Of a stretch of DNA of 64,000 nt, positions 46,621-57,418 are shown in pieces (within the stretch, counting starts at the first letter, position 1; each line of letters opens with the position of its first letter). The notes beneath the pieces are model-generated. The model ran no database searches, was not told where the DNA came from, and was given only the letters and a program-made list of their open reading frames with translations. Source of the DNA: Arthrobotrys musiformis (lineage: Eukaryota; Ascomycota; Orbiliomycetes; Orbiliales; Orbiliaceae). Made by a program: the position numbers and the translations under genes. The stretch is from assembly GCA_036971715.1 (NCBI GenBank), contig JAVHJL010000002.1, forward strand, positions 962,501 to 1,026,500. The letters run 5' to 3'.

Positions 46621-47609
46621 ATGGTTACTTCCAGTTCAACTCTTCCAAACGGGGCTGTCGTAGACATTGCGCAGATTGACAAAATCAATCTTGCGAAGCT
46701 TGAGGACGGGAATTCCAAGGAAGTTGAGAAATTACGTTCTGCTGCTGAGTCCGACGGTATATTTTACCTAGACTTTCATGAAAGCAAAATGGGCAGCCTG
46801 TTATTCCAGCAACTTGGAGAGGTGTACTACCTATCCCAGCAGTACTTCGATCAGGACGAGGGATCGAAGATGAAAGACATGAGAAGTGACCAAAAGTCAT
46901 CTCAAGATAGAGGGTATACTAACCTTATTATTTCGTTTCGGAGATTGGGTAACAGTGCTGATCGTAATGGTGAAGTTACAAATCCTACGAAACGGACCAA
47001 ACTTTCGAAGTCAGTAAATTCAGATTCGTATCGGTACGCTCTAGTTTATACATAAAACCTGTTACTAATTAAGCTTTTTTATAGATGGCCTACAACGAAC
47101 TCGTCAAGGGAGATTTGCGCCTCCCAGAAACCCTGCAGCCAAACAGACATACCCTCAAATCCTTCTCCGAGATATGCCACAACGCCGCACTGACGATGCT
47201 TCGCTCTCTTTCAACCTCCCTCTCTCCAGATGAACCGTTCGAAAAATATCACCAAAAATCTAAACAAAACGATAGCGGACTCAAACTCGTTTACGAGCCT
47301 TGCATTCCAAAGAAATCGGATGTGTTGGAAAACAAGCACACCGATAGCGGTACCTTGACCATCCTATTTGCTGAACAATTGGGTTTGCACGTTCAACTGG
47401 CGGACGGGAGCTGGGGATATACGCCTTCTATGCCAGGATGCGCAATTGTCCATGTTGCGGATTCCTTGCAGTTCATGAGCGGAGGAAAACTTCGATCTCC
47501 ACTACATCGTGTCACCCAGCCTGTCGATGGCTTCATGAAGAGGTACTTCCTTTCGTACTTCTTACGTCCTGAGGACTCGTTCAAGGAGAAATGCCGTCTT
47601 AGGAATTAG
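46621..47609 (+). CDS. 2-oxoglutarate/Fe(II)-dependent oxygenase, IPNS-like
   Basis: Two exons, 46621-47013 and 47085-47609, 305 aa; the intron has a TACTAAT branch motif. The N-terminal DIOX_N-like region has VDIAQIDKINLAKLEDG and LRSAAESDGIFYLDFH. The C-terminal jelly roll has the iron triad His216-Thr-Asp218 and His272 (SGGKLRSPLHRV) and the co-substrate Arg284. The usual Arg-x-Ser that binds 2OG reads Arg-Tyr-Phe here (MKRYFLSYFLRPED). Relatives hydroxylate, desaturate or cyclise small molecules in fungal pathways; the substrate is unknown. The middle (residues ~95-130) is poorly conserved. An in-frame upstream ATG at 46519 would add 34 residues. Confidence 0.85.
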
Positions 47610-49719
47610 ACGGGGCAGAGAGGGCAATTTACCAAGGCTAGCACCGTACTTCGGTTAGATGTATTTCGGATTTTGCTTGTAGATTCATTTTCACGATTCC
47701 GCACGTCTGTATGTTTTTTTTTTTTTTTTTCAATACAGCTCAAGTGGCAGCTCACCGTTTAGTCTCGAGACTATCTCATAGTCGTAGTGTAACATTGACA
47801 GCACTCAAAAAAACTATAACTAAACCAGCTTCGAGTTATACTTAAGTAACCTTACCAGACTATATGGTAACACGGCAGGAAAAGCCGGTCTGCATCTGAT
47901 AAAGGTGATTATAAGCCCCTCAACAGCGTAGTACGAATATATACCCATGTACGGCTACTCGATACGAAACCTTTCATAAAATTTCCAAAAACAGAAGACA
48001 TGTCATATTGTACACCATGATCTCGCGCGATCTCTCTGCCCCTGCGCCTTACCCTAGCGATCGCAAAAGGCGCCTAAACCCCAATTAAGAAATCCCTGCT
48101 TGAAATTGTGATGGTGTAACATGGCACAGAGGTCGCGAGATGGCCACGAGGAATTCGATGCTGCCGATTCTTTCCTGCGGCGCCCTAGTCGCTAAGAGGT
48201 AACGTATGTCCGGTCTCAGTTGTTCCCTGGGAGGTGGTAAATTTAGAACTCGGATGTCCGTGGATACTGGCTATGGAGCCTGAATATCTCGATGCCAAGC
48301 GGCCAATCCAAACATTAAACATTCTATGACACACGGAATGCAGGTTGCCCTTGTCTTGTAACATGTGTCGGTTTGCCAGGGTGCAGCTCTTGTTCGGAAT
48401 TTACACAGGAATAGACGATTGAGATCGGTTGTGATACCTATTCACGCATAATATGCATATTTGAAAACAAATAACCTGGGGGGAAGCGAAACCAGGCAGG
48501 GAGGCCTTCTCAGGCCTAGTCGTTGTCCAAATATGTCTAGCCGTCATACGACTGTGTTCCACCGGACTAAATGTTTCTAGTCTGGAGTGTGACCACCATG
48601 CACAGAGGTTTAAAACTGGCTAGGGTCCCAAACGGTTCTCTTTCCTAAAACGTATCCCTGACCGGGTTAATCCCGGCCAACAACAACAAAAGCCGAGTCG
48701 ACAGAAAGAATTGCGGGAATGCAAATGAGCAGTTTTTGTAACCGTGGTACTATAAAGTTCTCGGGCCGGTTGAAGATAATTTGGACGACTTGTTTGAGGA
48801 GCGCGGCCCGATTTGTTAGGTTGTCCCGAACCACTATGGTAGCCGTGTCAGTGAAACTCGGTCGATGATCAGAGAGTATTCTGGCCGTGATAACCTTCTT
48901 AATGCATATTTCCGGCATCTTTCCCACCAGTACCGCCATGAGCTCTTCTAAGTAGAAGGACACTGTGCAAATAATATCTATTATCAAAAGCTTCGGCAAG
49001 CTGCTGGAAAGCATAGGGATCCTGACAGACTTAGCTACCGTGCTGTATCAGCTCTTGGCTCGACGGAAAGGGATTATAATTCGATAGTTTCGAAACACAG
49101 TTTACACAAAAAAGGATTCGGAGTTTATATCCGTCCATATGGTCATGGCCATATCAGAGGCAGGCTTCCGTGCGCATTGATCAATATACTCTTCCCTACT
49201 GTTTCTTACACAGGTAGCGGCTAATTTTTAGAATGTTCTTGAATCTGATATCACATTTTCAATTTCTACAATTTTTCAAAACACAAGGTACCCCATCTGC
49301 CATAAAGTGACCCCAGACTATACCATACCTATTTGCACGCAAGGAGTGACCCCCAGACTACCATACCTATATCACAAAATCCTCACTATCTATAGTTAGT
49401 AGCTATGCATATACCCCTACAATATCACAAAAATGCATCAATGTAATAATTTCACTGGCGCAAACATTCATATCATAAATTTTAAAAAAGTTATATCTTC
49501 AGATATGAGGCTATCACATTTATAGATTTTCCCGTACGCTTTTTTAATTTATCTCGTAAACCAAATGCTGCTGCGGTTGCATACGCTCTATGACATAAGT
49601 CCCATCTCTAAATTTACCTACGCTACGCTATAGTAGTATCGCCATCGAGGCTGTCTATTTTCAACATTCAAACCTCGGTCTGAATAATAAAAATAACAAG
49701 TCCGAATCGAGAAATCAAG
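47610..49719. other. intergenic between oxygenase and oxidase genes
   Basis: 2.1 kb of AT-rich sequence. It has a T-run near 47715-47735 and a duplicated ~25-bp phrase at 49307-49332 and 49346-49370 (GTGACCCC, AGACTA, CCATACCTAT), about 0.4-0.6 kb before the oxidase. A minus-strand 115-codon frame at 48667-49014 is unrecognised. Confidence 0.4.
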
Positions 49720-49905
49720 ATGTTCTCATATGACTTCATCACATCCCTGATTCCATCCGGGTTTAAAAGACACCGAGTGTCCGACCTTATCATCTCTGTG
49801 GAAAACTTTCTGATCTATCTTCAACATCATCAGTACCCCGCATACACCCTAATCTCAATTTTTATATTCCTCCAGATCTCTAACGAGACTCAATCGAAGG
49901 TCATC

Positions 49906-51903
49906 ATGGCCGAAACCCTGCAATCCCCTCCCACCCCCTCTTCGGGGAGTAAATACCGTACCCTATACCATAACCTCCAAAACCCCGCCTCCCACACTCA
50001 ATCCCTAAAACTCCAAGCCCTCCAAACCCTCCACCGCCTCTTCGACATCACCATATCCAAAACCCTATCCTCCCAAACTTCCCCAACAATCCTGACAGCG
50101 GTACCGCAATACTCCCCCGCGAACCTCATAGAATTCCTGACCGCAACGGAAAGAGCCACCACCGCACGATGGGAGGAATACATCTCCCGCCGCACGAACG
50201 ACCAAGATCGAGAATTCCTGATCACGCCGCCGCAAGCGACGCATTTACTCCGTCTTTCCGCCCCCGTGAAGTGCGTGGACGGGGTATGGCTATCCGGCCT
50301 GCATCGGGCCAATACACCCCTAAGATTCCGTCCGGTGACACGAACCGCCTGGCAGACTTTTTCGGAGGAGCTTGGGGATGGGCATTTAGATCGTAATCAT
50401 GTTTACATCTACTCCCAACTCCTGAAATCCCTCCAACACCCCGCAAAGGACATCGGTGATGGTGATTCCACCACTTTTATAGAAGGGGTGCAATCGCCTT
50501 CCGGTGAGAGGAGGGATATATCCACCTGGATCGCGGGGATAGCACAGTTATCACTCGGCATGTTTCCGGAATTACTCCCCGAAATACTGGGGTTCAATCT
50601 AGCCTACGAAGCCGTCACGTTCGAAACGTTGATTTCTGCATACGAGGCCAGGGAGTTAAAGCTCGATCCGATGTATTTTAACCTCCACGTCACGATCGAT
50701 AATTCCGATTCGGGACATACGGCTATGGCGCTTCATGCTGTAACGGAGTTTATGAGGCGGTTTCAGGCAGGTTCTGAAGAGGAGCGGGAGATGTGGAAGA
50801 GGGTTCAGGTTGGGTATGTACTTGCCACGGAGTTACCTATCCACCCGCGTCCGTGGACGAAGACGGAGGATGAGGTGTTGGAGATATTTACCAATAAATG
50901 CCGTGCGGCTTTGCCGGCGCATTTGAGGTGTAAAGCACACATAGGGGGCAGTAAAGGGATGAAATTGGGGGAGTGGATGGATGTGGAGGGGTGGGAGGAC
51001 AGGAAGTATTCGTTTCTGGAGGCATTGGGGGCGTCGGCTTGGGTTGTTCCCGGAAAGGCGGAGGAGAGTAAATTGGTGCAAGAGATCTCTTGGAAAGGTA
51101 GGATGTTCGGGGCGTTTACCGTCAACGAGACGGCGGTTCTCAAAAGGTGGATATCGGAGATGTCCCCCCTCAGCGCGGTGGAGGAGTTGGAAAGAGATAT
51201 GGAACGAGCGAAGGGGGCGTATATAAACCTCGTAGGATCTTCTCTAGAAGATCTAAGAACCGACGGTATAGATCCCGCCCATCATAGCACCATAGAAATG
51301 GTTCTAGAAGCCTGCCTCCTCCCTCGCGTCTCCTCCCCGGGACTCCCAGAAATCCCATCAGAACTCCCCATGGACGTCGTCCCCAAAAACTTCAACCCAT
51401 GCAAACTCCTCGTCGCATGCGCGATGCCGTTGGAGCACTACCTCTCCAGCCCCACCAAATCCGCAACAGAGAGGGGCACCCTCGTCCTCGGCATCCTCAG
51501 AATCCTAAACGGATTCCCAAAAATCGCCGGCGCAATCGCAGGAATGGACGAAGTCATCGCTCCGTCGGGCATCGGTGCCGTCGAACTCGCGCACCAACTT
51601 CACATATTCCAAGCGCACACCCAGCCGATGGAATTAGACCTCGGCTCCGAATGGGATTGGTTCAAATCCACATCCCGATCTCCGGAGTCGAACTTCTATT
51701 TCTTGTTGGGTGTTCAGTATGCCTTTGTCTTTTTGATGCATAGTCCCGAGGCATTCGGTGTTTTCGACGGGTATTTCTCATCAATCATGCAGGATATGAG
51801 TATCAACATCGAGGACGAATTGGATGAGTTTAACTTTCGAGGAAGCGAGGAGAGCAAGCGTGGGTTCTGGATGACGATTAATACCGTTATCCGCGAGGGT
51901 TGA
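49906..51903 (+). CDS. haem-oxygenase-like iron-containing redox enzyme (HDO superfamily)
   Basis: Single exon, 665 aa from ATG 49906, which follows a good context (TCATCATGG); an in-frame ATG at 49720 would add 62 residues with a hydrophobic stretch and seems less likely. The N-terminal half matches the fungal/bacterial iron-containing redox enzyme family (Haem_oxygenas_2): KCVDGVWLSGLHR, EELGDG near residue 154, PEILGFNLAYE near 231, and YFNLHVTIDNSDSGHTAMAL near 258-276. The family uses Glu, Asp and His ligands to bind iron and performs oxidative C-C cleavage, N-oxygenation or fragmentation of amino acids and fatty acids. Where many relatives have His shortly after the YE of helix 3, this protein reads YEAVTFETL, which may affect metal binding. 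The C-terminal ~280 residues are unrecognised. Same strand as the 2OG oxygenase. Confidence 0.75.
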   Translation: MAETLQSPPTPSSGSKYRTLYHNLQNPASHTQSLKLQALQTLHRLFDITISKTLSSQTSPTILTAVPQYSPANLIEFLTATERATTARWEEYISRRTNDQDREFLITPPQATHLLRLSAPVKCVDGVWLSGLHRANTPLRFRPVTRTAWQTFSEELGDGHLDRNHVYIYSQLLKSLQHPAKDIGDGDSTTFIEGVQSPSGERRDISTWIAGIAQLSLGMFPELLPEILGFNLAYEAVTFETLISAYEARELKLDPMYFNLHVTIDNSDSGHTAMALHAVTEFMRRFQAGSEEEREMWKRVQVGYVLATELPIHPRPWTKTEDEVLEIFTNKCRAALPAHLRCKAHIGGSKGMKLGEWMDVEGWEDRKYSFLEALGASAWVVPGKAEESKLVQEISWKGRMFGAFTVNETAVLKRWISEMSPLSAVEELERDMERAKGAYINLVGSSLEDLRTDGIDPAHHSTIEMVLEACLLPRVSSPGLPEIPSELPMDVVPKNFNPCKLLVACAMPLEHYLSSPTKSATERGTLVLGILRILNGFPKIAGAIAGMDEVIAPSGIGAVELAHQLHIFQAHTQPMELDLGSEWDWFKSTSRSPESNFYFLLGVQYAFVFLMHSPEAFGVFDGYFSSIMQDMSINIEDELDEFNFRGSEESKRGFWMTINTVIREG

Positions 51904-52213
51904 TTAACAGTTCGTTAGACCATCTAGACTAGCGTCTGCTTTACGAGACAAGTTCCCCTCTGCCTCTCATCTTCATCCACCATCTCCATTTTACGTTTAA
52001 AATTTAGTTTTAAGTCCTGTTATAAAATATTCTTCCAATCATGTATCAGCAGAAACATCTATAGACCAATAGAACCTCAAGTTAACCTCCCAGTACTCAA
52101 AACGTTAGTATAAAATCTATCCAAAAAAGTTCCCTCCAATGCTCTCGTAAACAAAACGCCAGTTTAGTACAGTCTATGACATAGTACACCCCGATGCCAA
52201 TTAATCTATAACG
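51904..52213. other. convergent 3' region
   Basis: 310 bp between the stop codons of the oxidase and amidotransferase genes; nothing else seen. Confidence 0.5.
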
Positions 52214-53039
52214 TTATATAGATATCCCCAAGAACTTCCAAAAGGCAACCGTAACGGTAACCCCATCATGCGGCAATGGGGCCCTTTTGATCCCATCCTC
52301 CCCGACGTCCTTGGGGATAACACCACTCTCCATCCTCATCTTCAATAGTTCTTCTATAACCTCCCCGTCGAACTCGGGGTGTCCCTGGACCGTTAGGATC
52401 TCACCGGGACGGTAGAGCGAGTGGATTTCAGTTTTGGAGCTTGATGCTAGAACCTGCATGTCCGCCGGGCAGGTCTTGACAATATCCCTATTCATCAAAT
52501 GCAGCGTCTTCAAAAATAAAAAAGTCAGCTTCAAACCCCAAATAAAATAGAAATAAAATAAAAGAAAAAAAACCTACAAGACTCTCCTTCCCAAAAACCT
52601 TCTTCCCAACCTCACTAACCCCCAACACCGTCGGCGCAACCTCCCACCCATTGACATTCCTCCCAACCTCACCCCCAAGCGCCCTCCCGACGATCTGATG
52701 TCCGAAACACACCCCGAGCACAGGGACCTTCTTCGCAACACACTCCTTCACAAACGCCACCAGATCTACGATCCACCCGTCGTCACCCCAGGCATTATAC
52801 CTCGATCCCGAAATCAAAACCGCATCAACCGCCCTCTCCGCATTGGGCGCGAGCGACGGCAGCCCTTCTTCGGCGTTATACCCAATAACCTCGATCCTCT
52901 CGCGGTTTTGCCCCAACGCATCCGCCGCATCGGCGAATAATGCCGTCCAGACGCCGGTGTGCCCGCCGCGCTCGATCCGTGCGGCGTCGAGCGGCTGGTC
53001 GCATTCGAGGACTGCGAGGGTGAATGCTTTTCGTGGCAT
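52214..53039 (-). CDS. class I glutamine amidotransferase-like protein
   Basis: Two exons, 52578-53039 and 52214-52507, 251 aa. The GATase1 fold has the nucleophile elbow VLGVCFGHQIVGRALGG and the catalytic His/Glu in VQGHPEFD; LISGSRYNAWGDDGWI lies where the oxyanion-strand loop is expected. Stand-alone members resemble yeast YLR126C and the GMP-synthase-like amidotransferases; they hydrolyse glutamine or gamma-glutamyl amides. The partner or substrate is not evident. It may simply neighbour the accessory locus or supply ammonia to it. Start: the ATG giving MPRKAFTLAVLECD, the family's first strand. Confidence 0.88.
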
Positions 53040-53399
53040 TTTTCTGGGTGGGTAAATGGAAGTATCTTGTGGTGGATAGTTGGTTTTTTTTGCTTGGTAC
53101 TGCGGGTTTGTAGAGGCTTGCTGCAGAGGATGGGGGATGGAGGGTTTACCAAGGTATTGAGTCACGTTTTCCATGGGATGCGTTTGTGTGACTAAACTGG
53201 AACGGTCGATTGGCTGGAATGGGAAATACCACGCTTTCAACACGGTCTCGCTGAATTTAAGAAAAATGGAAGAAATTTTGGAGAAAGCGTATAAAATTCA
53301 TCTATCATATATCCATCCTGTCTCCTGCGCAGCACCACCCTCTGGGTGGATATCCATCATAACCAACGATCCAAACAAAAAACAAAAAAAAGAACAAAA

Positions 53400-53672
53400 A
53401 CTATTATACATTAAGAAGACCCCGTCCCCCAAAGCCAGTCGAGGAGTTATACACGTGTCCGGGAAATACATCCCTTCAAAATCTCTAGTGCTCATCAAAC
53501 AATAACCAAAAGACCGTCTAGCAGCCTCTCAATCATTATCATCAAAACCCCAGAAGATCTTGCATAAATAAATAAAAAGAAAGACAAAAACTATTATAAA
53601 TTAAGAAGACCCCGTCCCCCAAATCCAGTCGAGGAGTTATATACGTGTCCGGGAAATACATCCCTTCAAAGC
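53400..53672 (+). repeat. direct duplication of ~83 bp
   Basis: 53400-53482 and 53590-53672 are almost identical (CTATTATA-A-ATTAAGAAGACCCC through GTGTCCGGGAAATACATCCC), differing at a few positions, with ~107 bp between. Confidence 0.85.
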
Positions 53673-53755
53673 ACCGCACGCGGTACGTTTGCGTAAAAAG
53701 GTAGATGAAGAAACCACCATAGGAAGCAGGACGGCTAGCATCCAAAAGAGGGATC

Positions 53756-54371
53756 AACTCTCGCCTCGAGCGGGTAAAAACCCCCCTTAAGCTTCCCAAT
53801 AGACGAAACTCGCAAGCGAGTAAGTCAGGTTCGATAAAAAGACCAACTCATCGCATCGAGCGGGTAAAAGTCCTTCTATCAAACGGTGGAGGTGGACCAA
53901 CTCGTCGCATCAAGCGGGTAAAAACCCCTTTAGTCCGTCACTTCAAGGAAATAAAGTCGTGAAGTCATAAAAGTCGTAATGGATTCATAGATCGAATAGA
54001 AAATGATGAACTCTCGCCTCGAGCGGGTAAACACCATCTTCTACCAACCATAATGAAGAAGGAAGGAGAAGCCCCGGAATTCCTAACAAAAGGCTCCAGA
54101 CGGATATAAAGGGAAAGCGACCTGATCAACTCATCGCATCAAGCGGGTAAAAACCAGGCCAACCGATCGACGGTATACATCCCCTTTATCAAGAAGAAAG
54201 AAGAAATGGAAAGTGAACTCTCGCCTCGAGCGGGTAAACACCTCCAAAGGAACAAAATGATCAACTCATCGCATCAAGCGGGTAAAAACCATCCAGTCCG
54301 TCAGAAATAGGAAAAAAGACACCTTAAAAAGAAGAGAGTAGTGAACTCATCGCATCAAGCGGGTAAACACC
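53756..54371 (+). repeat. eight dispersed copies of a ~27-bp repeat
   Basis: Copies start at 53756, 53845, 53899, 54009, 54128, 54216, 54263 and 54344. Each begins AACTC and ends with TCRAGCGGGTAAA followed usually by MACC. Two subtypes: one with CTCGCCTCGAGCG (53756, 54009, 54216), the other with CATCGCATCRAGCG or CGTCGCATCAAGCG (the rest). Spacers vary from about 20 to 92 bp and are unrelated. On the minus strand the repeats lie downstream of the secreted-protein gene. Confidence 0.9.
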
Positions 54372-54422
54372 ATCCAACTTCCTCCCAAGACATCCAAAAA
54401 CGCCCCAATACAAAAAAGAAAA

Positions 54423-54974
54423 CTAAGGCGAAGCCAACAAAGGAACAAGAGTATTCGGCATCTTACTAGCAAACACCAAATCATCCAACATCCTTTCGAA
54501 CGTCCCGGGCGCCTGGAGCGTGATCTGATCCCAAATCGTATCTGGCACGCCCTCTAAAAATTTCTTCTGGGCCGCACTAAGATGAACCGTGGGATCGGTG
54601 AAGACCTCCTCTTTCAATTGTTGGCCTTGGGTACCCTTCCTGCCCGGTTTGAAGGCTAAGGGCGATCGTGCACCGGGTGGGATACCGCCGGGTTTGGATG
54701 GCTCTTTGCTGTCAAGAAAAGAGCTAAATCCCGGGTCGGGCGCCGATTGGGCCGATGAAGGTGGTGAGGCTATGGGGATTATGATTGTTGTTGAAGTTGG
54801 AACAGAGTCATCGGCAAGAGGGGCAATTACTTGATGGGATTGGAAGGCGGTGCCGTCGATTATAGGAACCACGACCTCGCTCGTCTGGCGCTTGTCGGTA
54901 GCAGAACCGATGGGCAATGCGGAGGAAGCAGAAGCATAGACTACTGCAATGAAAACTGCAGTGGATACCTTCAT
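54423..54974 (-). CDS. small secreted protein, unknown function
   Basis: Single exon, 183 aa. Residues 1-19 are a signal peptide (MKVSTAVFIAVVYASASSA). A Lys-Arg pair at ~28-29 suits Kex2 cleavage. The mature part has a Ser/Pro-rich middle, a Gly/Pro/Lys patch and a more ordered C-terminus (LSAAQKKFLEGVPDTIWDQI, FERMLDDLVFASK). No cysteines are visible in the mature chain, so it is not a typical disulfide-rich effector. The 3' flank contains the eight-copy repeat. Confidence 0.7.
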   Translation of the reverse strand: MKVSTAVFIAVVYASASSALPIGSATDKRQTSEVVVPIIDGTAFQSHQVIAPLADDSVPTSTTIIIPIASPPSSAQSAPDPGFSSFLDSKEPSKPGGIPPGARSPLAFKPGRKGTQGQQLKEEVFTDPTVHLSAAQKKFLEGVPDTIWDQITLQAPGTFERMLDDLVFASKMPNTLVPLLASP

Positions 54975-57418
54975 CTTTTCGGTGAGGTATCAAAACGAAA
55001 GGAAGATGGGGAAGTAGTAGTAGTAACTAACCCACTCTGGTGAATGGTGATCCGATGGACATGATGAGGATGGATACAAAAAAAAGTTCTAGAGCAGGAA
55101 GGAAAGTCCGTGATACTTATAACATCCACAACTACCCGAATCGAACATAGAACATATCATGGAAATATCAGATTCTCACTCGAAGAGACAGAAAAAAAAG
55201 AATATGGTCCTGTCAATCGCAAGCCACACGCATGAATGCTGTCAGAAACACCATCTAAACCTGCCGCAAGCAAAAAAAGTAACCTCTAGCTCTTCTTTCA
55301 CACAAAAGAAAAGCAAATGGGTTAAACAATCAAATGCGACAAAGATGCGACAATGCGACAAGACCCAGCAAACATGACAAAAAGTGGGAAAAAAAACAAA
55401 GCGGCGAGCTGTATAGAGTCTAGTCACCAGTAAAGAAAAAAAAATCCCCTTGGCCATGTTTTGACATCTTCCACCCCCTTCAAGCAAGTCTCGTCTCTTA
55501 GCTAGCGGCATCAAGACATAACCTGCATAATCTAACCAAACTAACCGTAGTAGACGAGGGAGAAGAAAAATAAGGGTCCAAACCTTTCGGCTAACTCGGT
55601 GAGGCAAGGGTTCCTTATTCCCACCTCACACCGGAAAGTCTTCTCGAAGCCTCACTAACCTCAACATGGACGCCATACATCCAATACATAATGCTTTGGA
55701 TACTAGTTAGTTGCAGTGAGACCAGCTTGGCGCTGGGGGTTGGTCAGTGGTATTTCCCTTCGTTCGTCTGGACTTGCATTAGTGTCAAGACGAAACCGCA
55801 GCACCCAGAATCTACCACCACCACCAAAGCCAAAGGACCACCGTCGCGTCACGGTTCACCCTCTAACAAAGTCTTCTGCAGGGACACGCCATTAGTTCTA
55901 GTACACATCTACCCCATAAAACCCCCCTTCGACCTGAATAGACCACCGGGCGGCTCCAAGAAACACCGCGAGAGAAAAAAGGGCAGGAAGGGAAGATTGA
56001 GAATAAGACGCCTCTTTTCTCCTCCTCCAAGAAAAAAAAAAAAAAAAAAGAGTGGCTCGTTAGTGGAATCAGTATCGTGCATAATCATAATCGTACGTTC
56101 CAACGGGGCGAAGCTCAAGCCTTTCTCATATCCGCACCAACCACCACAAACCGCCATCACGGCCACCGCCGCCTCCCCAATAGAATCCCCCCAAAGGTTA
56201 GCTTGGACCAACCTATTCAACAAGAAAACGAAAAAAAAAAAAAAAAAAAAAAAACATCTGTCAAAACCAAGAAAACCCCTTCACACCAAAAAAATGTGAT
56301 AGAACAAGTGTACCTTGCATCAACAAGTACCGCCACACTTCACAACCGCTGAAGCCATCAACCGTGCATATGGCGCCATCCATCAAAAGCGCTAAATTTT
56401 TTAATACCAATGAGCAACAAACGATAGCTCCGAATAGCTACAGCTCCCCCATACCTTGGTAGATAGTAGATCTTAGACACCTAAGCAGTAGATACAAAGC
56501 TCCGACAAACCTCTAACCGCGGAAGATCTTAATATATCCAGCTGTCTTGTCTCAATTAAGCTTAATCCACTCCTATATCTATCGACTTAGTAGAACCATA
56601 TTATAGGGGGGTCTTACCATCTAACATCTAACACCCGTTACCAACTAAATTTTTGGAAAATCGATCGACTATCGTACTATGCCACAATAAGACACTCCAA
56701 GGAGTTCCACAGGAAAAAGAGTAGGGATCTTCGACGCACATTTCTCATGATCGTGATCGTGATTGCCATACTCAGTTTGATACGGATGAGTAGAAGGTCT
56801 TAGACTTTGATGGTATTAATAGGAATTAATCAACTATTGTCATGTAATTCAAGATGCTTAAAAATAGGTATCAACTGATCAAATTTTGGTATATATATCA
56901 ACAATACAAAAAAATGGCTATAATCAAAAATAATAATGAACAAGAAGTTAAAAAATAAAATAAAAAGTTATCAAATGTATAAGTAAAGAAAGAAAGAAAG
57001 AAAAGGTAGAAGGTCGAAAATGAAAAAAAGAATAAAGACGCAAAGATCATCCAGCCAACAGCCAAAGCTCGAATAAAAACTAAACACTAAAGACTCCTAG
57101 TTCGATGCGCAATGAGGATCAGATGGTAGATAGTAGTAAGTCAAAAGGATTGAATATGTATGCAAAACCGCAAATCATTGACTTCTAATCACGAGTGAGA
57201 AAATAAAATGCACTTCTTTTCATTCATGGTGTCGTGAATGCCCCAACAAAAAGAAAGATAATCTCCCTTTCTTGTCGATTGCGAAAAAATTCCCACACTT
57301 ATTTTGTTTCCTTTCCCTCCCGAAAGGAAAAGAGAAGAAGAATAAAGTGTAATAAAAAAAACAAAGAACGCCCAGAAAGGACCCATAAGGAAAGGATAGA
57401 AGAGAAAATGAATCAAAA
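54975..57418. other. long intergenic region with A-runs
   Basis: 2.4 kb. The open frame at 55691-56299 on the plus strand is Lys/Pro-rich low complexity and crosses A-runs (e.g. 24 A at 56231-56254), so I do not call it a gene. The rest is AT-rich. Confidence 0.45.

Larger units (their letters stand above)
53040..54422. other. repeat-bearing intergenic region
   Basis: 1.4 kb between the amidotransferase start and the 3' end of the secreted-protein gene; carries the two repeat families listed separately. No coding frame recognised. Confidence 0.6.

Noticed and set aside
46914..46955. A 42-nt intron in the 2OG oxygenase
   Set aside because: Too short for fungal introns and the frame is open through it; treated as coding.
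53756..54371. CRISPR array
   Set aside because: Spacer lengths vary about fourfold, the units have two subtypes, and the genome is eukaryotic with no cas genes.
55691..56299. 202-codon plus-strand open frame
   Set aside because: Low-complexity Lys/Pro content, crosses A-runs, no ATG context or splice support, no family features.
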